The notes under the pieces were generated by a model. That model saw only the letters and a program-made list of their open reading frames with translations. It did not search any database and was not told where the DNA came from. This document shows, in pieces, positions 6,695 to 14,216 of a stretch of DNA of 14,249 nucleotides (position 1 is the stretch's first letter; each line of letters starts with the position of its first letter). The DNA is from Prevotellaceae bacterium UBA5903. Its GTDB lineage: Bacteria > Bacteroidota > Bacteroidia > Bacteroidales > Bacteroidaceae. The translations under genes were made by a program, and so were the position numbers. Where the stretch lies: assembly GCA_002431845.1 (NCBI GenBank), contig DJEH01000053.1, forward strand, positions 1-14,249, given 5' to 3'.

Positions 6695-8155
6695 ATGAGC
6701 GAAATTGCAAATTTACAGCCTCAAGCTATTTGGAAAAACTTTGATTTGCTTACACAAGTTCCACGTCCTTCAGGACACCTCGAAAAAGTTCAGAAGTTCT
6801 TGCTCGACTGGGCTAAAAGCAAAGGGATTGAGGCATTTAAAGACGAAGCTGGTAACATCATTATGCGTAAACCCGCTTCTGCAGGAATGGAAAACCGCAA
6901 GTATGTAACCTTGCAAGGCCACATGGACATGGTGCCTCAAGCTGTTAAAGGATCTACACATAACTTTGAAACCGACCCTATTGAAACTTACATCGATGGT
7001 GATTGGGTAAAGGCTAAGGGTACAACACTGGGATCGGACGATGGTATGGCTGTAGCTACTATCATGGCTGTGATGGAAGACAACACGTTGAAGCATGGTC
7101 CGATTGAAGGCTTTATCACCGCAGACGAAGAAACTACAATGTATGGTGTAAACCACATGAAAGGCGAAACGCTTGAAGGTGACATTCTACTCAATCTTGA
7201 CGACGAAACAGAAGGCGAAATGATCATTGGCTCTGCTGGTGGCGTAAATATGTCTGCCTCGCTCGAATATAAGCCACAAGACACCGATGCTAACGATGCA
7301 GCAGTTAAGGTAACACTTCATAAACTCTTTGGCGGTCACTCTGGCCTTGAAATCAACGAAGGACGTTGCAATGCTAACAAGGCTATGGCACGTTTGGTAC
7401 AAGATGCTATCGCTAACTTTGAGGCATGCCTTTCAGAGTGGCATGGTGGCAATATGCGCAATGCCATCCCTTCATCGGCTGAGGTTATCCTTACTTTGCC
7501 TAAAGAAAATGTGGAAGCCTTTAAAGAGGTTGTTGCTGAATGGCGTCAAACATTTAAGGATGAATACGAACCTATTGAGAAGACGCTCGAACTTGATGTT
7601 GAAGACGCTGAACTGCCCAAACATATTGTTCCTGCCGAAATTCAAGATAACCTTGTTGATGCACTTTGCGCTGTGCACAATGGCGTATTCCGCATGATAC
7701 CCGAGGTGCCTAACATTGTTGAAACATCGTCTAACCTTGCTATTGTAAATATTGCTGAAGGCAAGGCCGAGTTCTTAATTCTCATCCGCTCTTCACGCGA
7801 CAGCATGCGCGAATGTTGCGCCGAAACTCTTGAAAGTGCCTTTGCTATGGCAGGCATGAAAGTGGAACTTAGTGGTGAATATCCTGCTTGGCAACCTAAC
7901 CCACATAGTGAGATTGTGGAACTCATGAAAGGCATTTACCGCGAATTGTTCAACGAAGATAGCCTTGTTCAAGTGGTACATGCAGGTCTTGAATGCGGTG
8001 TTATCGGTGCTCTTCGTCCTCATATGGACTTGGTAAGCTTCGGTCCTACGTTGCGTTCGCCACATACTCCTAACGAGCGCTGCTACATTCCAAGCGTTGA
8101 GAAGTATTGGACCTTTGTCAAGACTATTCTTGAACGTGTTCCTGAAAAGAAATAA
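6695..8155 (+). CDS. pepD: Aminoacyl-histidine dipeptidase (cytosol non-specific dipeptidase)
   Basis: PepD is a cytoplasmic zinc dipeptidase of family M20C that hydrolyses a wide range of unblocked dipeptides, including Xaa-His. The expected ligands are visible. GHMDMV holds His76 and Asp78, GSDDG the bridging Asp115, and TADEETT the catalytic Glu145 with ligand Glu146. LLNLDDE supplies the next ligand at about 169-170, and the C-terminal SPHTPNE gives His457. The dimerisation (lid) domain contains LFGGHSGLEIN at about residues 206-216. The 486-residue length is almost identical to that of E. coli PepD (485). The ATG start at 6695 gives the normal N-terminus. No consensus promoter is clear in the 78-base gap upstream, so it may be read from the flippase-like gene. 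A strong terminator follows at 8187. Confidence 0.96.
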   Translation: MSEIANLQPQAIWKNFDLLTQVPRPSGHLEKVQKFLLDWAKSKGIEAFKDEAGNIIMRKPASAGMENRKYVTLQGHMDMVPQAVKGSTHNFETDPIETYIDGDWVKAKGTTLGSDDGMAVATIMAVMEDNTLKHGPIEGFITADEETTMYGVNHMKGETLEGDILLNLDDETEGEMIIGSAGGVNMSASLEYKPQDTDANDAAVKVTLHKLFGGHSGLEINEGRCNANKAMARLVQDAIANFEACLSEWHGGNMRNAIPSSAEVILTLPKENVEAFKEVVAEWRQTFKDEYEPIEKTLELDVEDAELPKHIVPAEIQDNLVDALCAVHNGVFRMIPEVPNIVETSSNLAIVNIAEGKAEFLILIRSSRDSMRECCAETLESAFAMAGMKVELSGEYPAWQPNPHSEIVELMKGIYRELFNEDSLVQVVHAGLECGVIGALRPHMDLVSFGPTLRSPHTPNERCYIPSVEKYWTFVKTILERVPEKK

Positions 8156-8186
8156 AATTCTTGCATAAGAAAAGAATTGAAACAAT

Positions 8187-8234
8187 AATCGCATCGCAAG
8201 GCCCTTGCTTTAAAGCCTTGCGATGCGATTTTTT
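8187..8234 (+). terminator. Intrinsic terminator of pepD
   Basis: The arms 8187-8202 and 8215-8230 form a perfect 16-base-pair GC-rich stem with a 12-base loop. Six T residues run from the end of the stem (8229-8234). It begins 32 bases after the pepD stop codon. Confidence 0.93.
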
Positions 8235-8277
8235 CTCATATATAAGTTAAGGTGTTTGGCCTTTACTAAAGTCCTTT

Positions 8278-8334
8278 AAAAAAAGTTCTATGATGCAATT
8301 CGCCATTTAGAGAGCAAATGCATCATAGAACTTT
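8278..8334 (-). terminator. Intrinsic terminator of the outer-membrane protein gene
   Basis: The arms 8282-8296 and 8320-8334 are perfectly complementary over 15 bases, extended by a T-A pair. On the minus strand the stem runs into seven T residues (complement of the A-run 8278-8284). It starts 28 bases after the stop codon at 8362. The converging pepD gene has its own separate terminator. Confidence 0.9.
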
Positions 8335-8361
8335 ATGTTTTGATTGTTTGTATGCAGTTAA

Positions 8362-11300
8362 TTACATCCTATGTCCACCTCCCATAGGCATGCCCATAGG
8401 ACGCATTGGCATACCACCAGGACCACGCATATCGGGAGGACCTTGACGCTCACCATCCTTGTTGCCACCCTTACTACCGCCAGGGAAGATGTTCAGCTTG
8501 TAAATAAAGTGAACCATAAAGTATGAATTAATGGCGTTATTCCAAGAGTCTGTACGTTGTGTTGCAGACAACATACGGCTCACATTACTTTGCTTCTTCA
8601 ATATATCATAGAACTGAATACTGATAGTAGCAGCCTTATTCTTTAAGAACGATTGAGCTATCTGCGCATTCCATAGGAGTTCGTTGGTGTTCATCGTTGC
8701 GTCTGAATAGCCACGACGAGAACTCATGCGAATATCTGTAGAAATGCTCAAACCAAAGTTGGTATTAACATTGGCATTTGCACCATAAGCAAAGTTCCAA
8801 GTGTCCATATTGGCATTTTCTTGTATGGTAGCACGTGCATGTTGATAACCCAATTTGCCCAATATGCCCACATCAAACCATGTTGAACGATATGAGAGGT
8901 TGAGGTTTTCGTCTACACCAAGCGTGCGTGTAGTGTTCTTTTGCGATGTTGCCTTGTTAAATATATCGTTATAGTAGCTATACGAATGGTTAGTGGCAGT
9001 TGTTGCAGGTTCTTCTATTGCCAAAAGTGTTTTGTCTGCAGAGCGTGTTGAAGTAGAAATCTTAGGCATACTGCTTACATATCCCACTGCATTTTGGTAG
9101 CTAACGCTCGTAAAAGTGTTAATATTAAACAACTTTTGCGCACCAAGGGCCGTATTGAACATAAACATACCTCTACCATTCCAATTGCCATTGATATTGT
9201 CGGGGCGGAAGTAGCTTACACCTGTAGATTCGTCATATACCATACGGTTTGAGATAGAATTACGTGTGAAGGTTGCGTCAGCTCCCACCATAATGCCACG
9301 CTGATAGGTTACGTTATAACCATTATAGTTTAAGCGTAGGCTATTATTCCAAGAGGGTTTCAAACCTGGATTACCCATAGAGATACTCAATGGGTTAGAG
9401 TCGTCTACCACCGCAATGAGGTCGGTCATTGAAGGTTGAGAAGACGAACCTCTATAAAAAATCTCAAGGCGATTGGTCTTTGAGAAATTATAACGCAAAC
9501 GCACTTGTGGTGATATGTTTGTTACTTTACGAGTAATAAGTGTATCGATGTCCTGACCAGGACGATTGTATGCCAACTTTGTACGTTCAGGATTGAAGTC
9601 TACACCAGCATTAAATCTGATGGTTGATGTATTGTAGCGAATACCGATGGTTGCTGTGTGATCAAAATATTTATAAGTAGCATACTGCGAATTGTTCAAA
9701 TCTCGAACATAGTTAAGCACCTGGTCGGTTGTTGGCAACGTGCCCAATGCTGGATAAGCATCAGCATTACCAAAACTTGCGTCAAAGTCTGTTATGTCTG
9801 AGTACAGACTCTTTTTATAATACAAAGAGTCGAGATTATAACGTGAACGATCGCCCTGTGAGTATTTGTAGCTATATTGGTAGCGTGCCTCAGCAAACCA
9901 ATTATGGCCTAACGGTTCAACATATCCAATGCGTACACTTGCGTTATAGCTCTTGCTTGGCATTGTAGAATATTGATTTAAAAAGCTTCCACTTCTGGCG
10001 CTCGAAGTATTGTATGCAATCTTAGATATGCTATAGTTGTGGCTTTCGCTTTTGCTATATCCACCCGAAGCACGCAACGAAACGTTGCGACCATTTGATG
10101 ACAAACGACGCACAAGGTTTAAGTTTGCACTCACATCGTGCGACTTGCTATCGCCCATAGACAAGCGGCTATTGGTATTTACCATCATAGCATAAAGTTC
10201 AGGATTGCTTGCAGCAGCATTGCTTGCAAAAATGCTGTCAAGTGGGCTAACCATGTTGGCTATGTCGTATGGATTGCTATTAAATGTTGCCGAGAGCGAA
10301 TTGCCTGTATTGTTCGACTCGCTATAGCTATAACGAGGTTGAAAGTTCACGTTTGTCATAGAGTCGGGATTCCATTCTAAGCGCAAACGTGTCATTACGT
10401 TAGTGCTGTGCGATCCGCTAATGCTTCGGCTGTTACTGAACGAACTGCTACTGCCTGTGTTTAAGAAAGTTTCGGAGTTGCTTGTTGTTACAGCATCATT
10501 GCTTGTATGGCTATATAGCATAAAGCCACCTAATTCTAAACGACCAGCCTCACGCTTTTGTTTGCCATTCTCCCACGAGAAGTCAAGACCAACATTTTTC
10601 TTTGCCGTTAGGCCCGAACCGCCTCCACCAAAGCCACGTGGTCCGCCAAAACCTTGGTCGTTGGTGTTGTTCATTGAGCCAAAGGCTGATACACGGGTTC
10701 TGTCTGTAAAGCGTGTGCCAAAGAAACGAGTTGAATATCGGTCGTGATTACCATAAGCAAGGTCTACGTTTGTTATCCACGATTCGTTAAGCTCGCGCTT
10801 AGTTGATATATCCAACACGGTAGTTTCGTCACCATCGTCAATGCCCGTTTGTTCGGTATAGTCGCTTTTCTTGTCATAAGCCTTAATCTTGCTTACCAAT
10901 TCTGTAGGCAAGTTCTTCATGGCTGTTTTTGTATCGCCTTTAAAAAAGTCTTTGCCATTAATTAAAAACTCTTGTACGGTTTTACCATTCCATTTGATGG
11001 TTCCGTCATCGCTCACTTCAACGCCTGGTAGCTGCTTTACAAGCGCCTCGAGTGTTGAACCTGCTGGTACGCGGTAGGCAGCAGCACTAAACATTGTTGT
11101 GTCGCCTTTCTGTTCTATACGCGATGCCGTGGCTGTAACAGTTGCTGTTCCAAGCACTTTTTCGCTCGAAGACATCAGCAACGTGCCAAGCGACAAAGAG
11201 TCGTTCTCTGCCGTTAGCTCAATGCTTTTGGTCAATGGGTTAAAACCTACAAAAGATAGCTTAACAATGTACTTTCCTGCTGCACCAGCAGTTAGTTTAA

Positions 11301-11490
11301 ACTTACCATCTTCGTCTGTTGTACCAGCTACGACTGCCGTACTATCAGCTCGTAGCAACACAACCGATGCAAAATCTACTGGCTTTTTAGACTTTGCTTC
11401 AATTGCACTTCCTGTCACCACAAACTTTTGTGCCATCGCACCTGCGGCAAGCACAAACGAAAGGATGAAAAGCAAAAATATACGTTTCAT
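8362..11490 (-). CDS. Outer-membrane beta-barrel protein with carboxypeptidase-regulatory-like domain (TonB-dependent receptor-like)
   Basis: The product has 1042 residues. A Sec signal peptide (MKR, hydrophobic core, AMA) is probably cleaved between Ala20 and Gln21. Residues about 23-110 form a carboxypeptidase-regulatory-like beta-sandwich (VTGSAIEAKSKKPVDFASVVL...DGKFKL...GFNP). Residues about 115-230 look like a plug domain (LEALVKQLPGVEVSDDGTIKWNGK, FLINGKDFFKGDTKTAMKNLP). The rest, to about 1010, is a Tyr/Asn/Ser-rich transmembrane barrel of the OMP_b-brl type. It ends in a Gly/Pro/Met-rich tail (about 1020-1042). No SusD-like partner or carbohydrate-degrading gene is adjacent, so it is not a typical glycan-uptake pair. 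Transport of iron, peptide or another ligand is possible, but the substrate cannot be read from the sequence. The gene is monocistronic, with its own promoter box and terminator. Confidence 0.9.
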   Translation of the reverse strand: MKRIFLLFILSFVLAAGAMAQKFVVTGSAIEAKSKKPVDFASVVLLRADSTAVVAGTTDEDGKFKLTAGAAGKYIVKLSFVGFNPLTKSIELTAENDSLSLGTLLMSSSEKVLGTATVTATASRIEQKGDTTMFSAAAYRVPAGSTLEALVKQLPGVEVSDDGTIKWNGKTVQEFLINGKDFFKGDTKTAMKNLPTELVSKIKAYDKKSDYTEQTGIDDGDETTVLDISTKRELNESWITNVDLAYGNHDRYSTRFFGTRFTDRTRVSAFGSMNNTNDQGFGGPRGFGGGGSGLTAKKNVGLDFSWENGKQKREAGRLELGGFMLYSHTSNDAVTTSNSETFLNTGSSSSFSNSRSISGSHSTNVMTRLRLEWNPDSMTNVNFQPRYSYSESNNTGNSLSATFNSNPYDIANMVSPLDSIFASNAAASNPELYAMMVNTNSRLSMGDSKSHDVSANLNLVRRLSSNGRNVSLRASGGYSKSESHNYSISKIAYNTSSARSGSFLNQYSTMPSKSYNASVRIGYVEPLGHNWFAEARYQYSYKYSQGDRSRYNLDSLYYKKSLYSDITDFDASFGNADAYPALGTLPTTDQVLNYVRDLNNSQYATYKYFDHTATIGIRYNTSTIRFNAGVDFNPERTKLAYNRPGQDIDTLITRKVTNISPQVRLRYNFSKTNRLEIFYRGSSSQPSMTDLIAVVDDSNPLSISMGNPGLKPSWNNSLRLNYNGYNVTYQRGIMVGADATFTRNSISNRMVYDESTGVSYFRPDNINGNWNGRGMFMFNTALGAQKLFNINTFTSVSYQNAVGYVSSMPKISTSTRSADKTLLAIEEPATTATNHSYSYYNDIFNKATSQKNTTRTLGVDENLNLSYRSTWFDVGILGKLGYQHARATIQENANMDTWNFAYGANANVNTNFGLSISTDIRMSSRRGYSDATMNTNELLWNAQIAQSFLKNKAATISIQFYDILKKQSNVSRMLSATQRTDSWNNAINSYFMVHFIYKLNIFPGGSKGGNKDGERQGPPDMRGPGGMPMRPMGMPMGGGHRM

Positions 11491-11523
11491 ATATAGTTAA
11501 TTTATTATTTCTTATTGCGTGCG

Positions 11524-11580
11524 GAGTGCATTTGCCCAATTGCCGAGTAACGTACTTATCTTCAACGCTTTTATGCACTC
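11524..11580 (-). promoter_or_regulatory. Inverted repeat in the leader of the outer-membrane protein gene
   Basis: GAGTGCAT (11524-11531) and ATGCACTC (11573-11580) are perfect eight-base arms 41 bases apart. They lie between the probable transcription start and the ATG at 11490. In RNA they could close a large hairpin domain ending about 30 bases before the start codon. A regulatory role is speculative. Confidence 0.3.
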
Positions 11581-11595
11581 ACTATTTTTCTGACA

Positions 11596-11603
11596 CAAAA
11601 GTA
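11596..11603 (-). promoter_or_regulatory. -7 promoter box of the outer-membrane protein gene
   Basis: The minus strand reads TACTTTTG, a perfect TAnnTTTG box. No TTTG is found 19-20 bases upstream, so only half of the promoter is convincing; an activator might compensate. The implied leader is about 100 bases long. Confidence 0.5.
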
Positions 11604-11686
11604 CGTTTATTGTTTAATGCGTTATCTTACTTTTTGTTTAAAAATCGATAAACCATACAATTTTATAGACGAAAGGAGAAGTGAAT

Positions 11687-11718
11687 ATTGCATAGTAAAC
11701 TATTTGTATTTAACTTTG
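11687..11718 (+). promoter_or_regulatory. Bacteroidota-type promoter of the ATPase-DUF4435-AraC operon
   Basis: ATTG (11687-11690, three of four bases of TTTG) is followed after exactly 20 bases by TAACTTTG (11711-11718), a perfect -7 box. Transcription should start at about 11725, some 40 bases before the ATG at 11763. An in-frame TTG at 11688 lies within the -33 element, so it is not a start codon. Confidence 0.75.
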
Positions 11719-11762
11719 TTGTATGGATTTATCCAATAGTTTACTTAAAACCTATATGTATT

Positions 11763-12593
11763 ATGATTAAATTTGCTAACTACATACGTCGCATTGAGAT
11801 ATCAAGCCTGTGGAGTGGTCATAAACATATTGTATGGGACCTAAACTCTGATGTAAACGTGCTTAGCGGACACAACGGAGCTGGCAAAAGCACCATCTTA
11901 AACCGATTAATTCAGCATCTACGCGCTATTCCTTCGTCGGGCGACATTAAGCCTTCTGGCAGATTGGGTGTTAAAATAGAGTTTGACCCAAGCGATGCTA
12001 CAGGCATACACTACGATGTGATAAGAAGCTTTGACCGCAAAATTATATCGTCTGAACCTATAGGTGCACTCAACGATGCACGCATTGTTACCGAACTTGA
12101 TTGGCAACTCTACCTTATTCAACGACGCTACCTTGACTATCAAGTTAATGTGGGCAACCGCATGATAGCCTTGCTTACAAGCGGCGACCCCGAAGCACGC
12201 GAAAAAGCTACAAAAGCTGCTAACTTGAAAACGAGATTTCTTGATATTGTAGACGAGCTCTTTGCTGAAACAGGCAAGAAGATTGACCGCCAAAGCAACG
12301 AACTATGCTTTTTGCAATACGGCGAAAAACTATCGCCATATCTGCTCTCGAGTGGTGAAAAGCAAATTTTGCTTATTCTACTAACCGCCCTCACAGAGGA
12401 CCAGCAACACTTTGTACTTTTTATGGATGAACCCGAAGCAAGCCTGCACTTTGAATGGCAAAAGAACCTTATTTCATTGGTTCGCGAGCTAAATCCAAAT
12501 GCTCAAATCATACTTACAACCCACTCGCCTGCCCTCATCATGGATGGATGGGAAGATGCTGTAACCGAGGTGGGAGATATAACCATGAAATAA
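11763..12593 (+). CDS. Compact ABC/OLD-type ATPase, PARIS AriA-like partner of DUF4435
   Basis: The product has 276 residues from the ATG at 11763. All nucleotide-binding motifs of the ABC/SMC-like ATPases are present: Walker A GHNGAGKST (36-44), signature LLSSGEKQ (194-201), Walker B FVLFMDEPEASLH (217-229) and the H-loop TTHSPAL with His254. No membrane segments or permease partner are visible, so it is not a transporter ATPase. The fold resembles the AAA_15/AAA_21 ATPases found with nucleases such as OLD and AriA. The segment between Walker A and the signature (about 150 residues) is short compared with proteins carrying long coiled-coil arms. The open frame extends upstream to TTG 11688, but that codon is inside the promoter. 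A DUF4435 gene follows after 56 bases. I infer a nucleotide-dependent sensor or scaffold for DUF4435; the ligand is unknown. Confidence 0.88.
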   Translation: MIKFANYIRRIEISSLWSGHKHIVWDLNSDVNVLSGHNGAGKSTILNRLIQHLRAIPSSGDIKPSGRLGVKIEFDPSDATGIHYDVIRSFDRKIISSEPIGALNDARIVTELDWQLYLIQRRYLDYQVNVGNRMIALLTSGDPEAREKATKAANLKTRFLDIVDELFAETGKKIDRQSNELCFLQYGEKLSPYLLSSGEKQILLILLTALTEDQQHFVLFMDEPEASLHFEWQKNLISLVRELNPNAQIILTTHSPALIMDGWEDAVTEVGDITMK

Positions 12594-12635
12594 TTGAGCG
12601 CATAAGTAAAAGGGTACATTTAACTACTTACTCTT

Positions 12636-12642
12636 AGGAGGG
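12636..12642 (+). promoter_or_regulatory. Strong Shine-Dalgarno site of the DUF4435 gene
   Basis: AGGAGGG lies seven bases before the ATG at 12650. It is a full anti-SD match, whereas the other genes in the window lack one, as expected in Bacteroidota. It supports the chosen start and might set the expression ratio to the ATPase. Confidence 0.6.
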
Positions 12643-12649
12643 ATAAGCT

Positions 12650-13675
12650 ATGAAAAGGCTGAACGACCATCTTAATTCATCGTATATCAGTGCGATGAAC
12701 CGTCTTAACGGACGCCATGCTCGCCAACGCATTGTGGCATACGTTGAAAGCTACGACGATGTGTTTTTTTGGAGTAATCTGTTGCGTCCTCTCGAAACTG
12801 AACACTACTTCTTTGAAGTGATGCTGCCTTCGCGCACCTCACTATGTAAGGGTAAGAAAATTGCTCTTGCTAACGACTTAGGCAATCGTTTGGGACAATG
12901 CATGATAGCATGTGTTGATGCCGATTACGACTATTTGATGCAAGGTACTACGCCTGCGTCTGAGGAAGTGTGTGGCAATCCTTACGTATTCCACACGTAC
13001 GTTTATGCCATCGAAAACTTTCAGTGTTATGCACCTGCTCTTCAAACTGTATGTGTGATGTGTACGCTTAACGACCACCATCTGTTTGATTTTGAACTAT
13101 TCATGCAGCAATACTCCGAAATCATTTGGCCTCTATTTGTTTGGAATATATGGTGTTATCGCTATGGCATGTACAAGCATTTCTCCATGCTCGACTTTTA
13201 CCATATTGTTCAACTTAACGACATCAATCTTTATCATCCCGAACATACGCTTGAGCATCTTAGGCATCTGGTCAATGCTAAAATCAACAGACTGCAAAAG
13301 CAATTTCCCGAGGGCAAAAAAACATACAAACCATTGCGCGATGAGCTACTTTCGTTAGGCGTTACACCGCAAAACACCTATCTGTATATGCGTGGACACG
13401 ACCTATTCGACGGCATTGTTGTGCCGCTACTTAGCGAGGTTTGCGAGTTATTAAGGCGAGAGCGAGAGCGAGAAATAAGGCGGCTTGCCGAACATAATGT
13501 ACAAATGCAGAACGAACTATCGGCCTATCAAAACGCTATGGGCAATATTGAAGAAATGCTGCGCAAGCACACAACTTTCGTCAATTGTCCACAATACAAA
13601 CAAATACAAAACGACATAAGTAGCTTCATATCGCAACTTAAAAACGCTGACAACAATGACAAACCTAAAGATTAA
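12650..13675 (+). CDS. DUF4435 protein, TOPRIM-like nuclease candidate (PARIS AriB-like)
   Basis: The product has 341 residues. The N-terminal part matches DUF4435, which has a TOPRIM-like fold: VAYVESYDDVFFW with Glu33, Asp36 and Asp37, then a strand ending in CVDADYDYL with Asp90, Asp92 and Asp94. These give the Glu plus DxD arrangement expected for metal binding. YAIENFQCY (120-128) resembles the conserved S/AIEN motif of the family. Residues about 260-335 are charged and heptad-like, suggesting a coiled coil that begins at an Arg-Glu repeat. In PARIS the DUF4435 partner AriB is a nuclease released by its ATPase when a phage anti-restriction protein is sensed. Here nuclease activity is inferred from residues and partner only. 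The next gene starts 20 bases before this one ends. A non-defence role cannot be excluded. Confidence 0.85.
   Translation: MKRLNDHLNSSYISAMNRLNGRHARQRIVAYVESYDDVFFWSNLLRPLETEHYFFEVMLPSRTSLCKGKKIALANDLGNRLGQCMIACVDADYDYLMQGTTPASEEVCGNPYVFHTYVYAIENFQCYAPALQTVCVMCTLNDHHLFDFELFMQQYSEIIWPLFVWNIWCYRYGMYKHFSMLDFYHIVQLNDINLYHPEHTLEHLRHLVNAKINRLQKQFPEGKKTYKPLRDELLSLGVTPQNTYLYMRGHDLFDGIVVPLLSEVCELLRREREREIRRLAEHNVQMQNELSAYQNAMGNIEEMLRKHTTFVNCPQYKQIQNDISSFISQLKNADNNDKPKD
13456..13473 (+). repeat. Hexanucleotide tandem repeat (GCGAGA x3) inside the DUF4435 gene
   Basis: Three perfect copies of GCGAGA encode the alternating Arg-Glu run at residues 269-275, at the start of the predicted coiled coil. The unit is six bases, so copy-number change would add or remove Arg-Glu pairs without a frameshift. 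Confidence 0.6.
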
Positions 13676-14216
13676 AAATATGGTGTGCGCCCGTTGCATC
13701 ATGGCTGTTACGCAAACGTTGGTTAAACTGGCCATAGAACCTCAAAGTGTGTCGTTGGGTAGCGTTGTCATCGCAGAAGAACTTAGCACACAACAAATGC
13801 AGCACTTGCGTGCAGAGCTTCACAACATAGGTTTTGAGGTTATTGACGACCCTACCGAAAAGCTTGTTATGGAAATCAAACAAACCATCATTGCTTACGT
13901 GCGTGCCGATAAACCTGCTGCGCTGAGCATAACACAACTGCTTGCCGAGCAATTCAGAACCGACTATGCCACACTTAGTCGCACCTTTGCATCGGCCGAA
14001 GGGCGAAGTATTGAAAAGTTTTATTTGCAACAACGCATTGAATATGTCAAGGAACTTATTCAGTACGGCGAACTTAATATAAAGGAGATTGCTTGGCGAA
14101 CAAACTTTTCGAGCGTGGCACACCTTTCGCGCCAGTTTAAGCAATACACAGGACTCACACCCACTGCATTTAAAAACTGCAAAGCCCCTAATCGAACAGC
14201 ATTAGACAAAGTTTAA
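13656..14216 (+). CDS. AraC-type regulator with N-terminal HMA-like metal-binding motif
   Basis: The product has 186 residues. Residues about 1-68 resemble a heavy-metal-associated (HMA) ferredoxin-like domain, with MVCARC placing Cys11 and Cys14 in the MxCxxC arrangement of copper chaperones such as CopZ. Residues about 85-175 are an AraC/XylS DNA-binding domain with two helix-turn-helices. Its second half (IKEIAWRTNFSSVAHLSRQFKQYTGLTPTAFK) is close to the AraC consensus. Fusions of this size occur in Bacteroidota, often near copper-export ATPases as far as I recall, so Cu(I) or a similar soft metal is the likely signal. The ATG overlaps the end of the DUF4435 gene by 20 bases and no promoter is visible just upstream, suggesting co-transcription. 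Its targets may lie beyond the window edge. Confidence 0.85.
   Translation: MTNLKIKNMVCARCIMAVTQTLVKLAIEPQSVSLGSVVIAEELSTQQMQHLRAELHNIGFEVIDDPTEKLVMEIKQTIIAYVRADKPAALSITQLLAEQFRTDYATLSRTFASAEGRSIEKFYLQQRIEYVKELIQYGELNIKEIAWRTNFSSVAHLSRQFKQYTGLTPTAFKNCKAPNRTALDKV

Noticed and set aside
8235..8277. Short stretch between the two convergent terminators
   Set aside because: No open frame, repeat or promoter is visible; it is spacer.
9729..10747. Open frames opposite the outer-membrane protein gene
   Set aside because: They are antisense to a long, well-supported coding sequence, have no family resemblance and show low-quality composition.
11671..11690. AAAGGAGAA followed by TTG, resembling a Shine-Dalgarno site and start for the ATPase
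   Set aside because: It lies upstream of and inside the -33 promoter element, so it should not be in the mRNA; the conserved ATPase start is the ATG at 11763.
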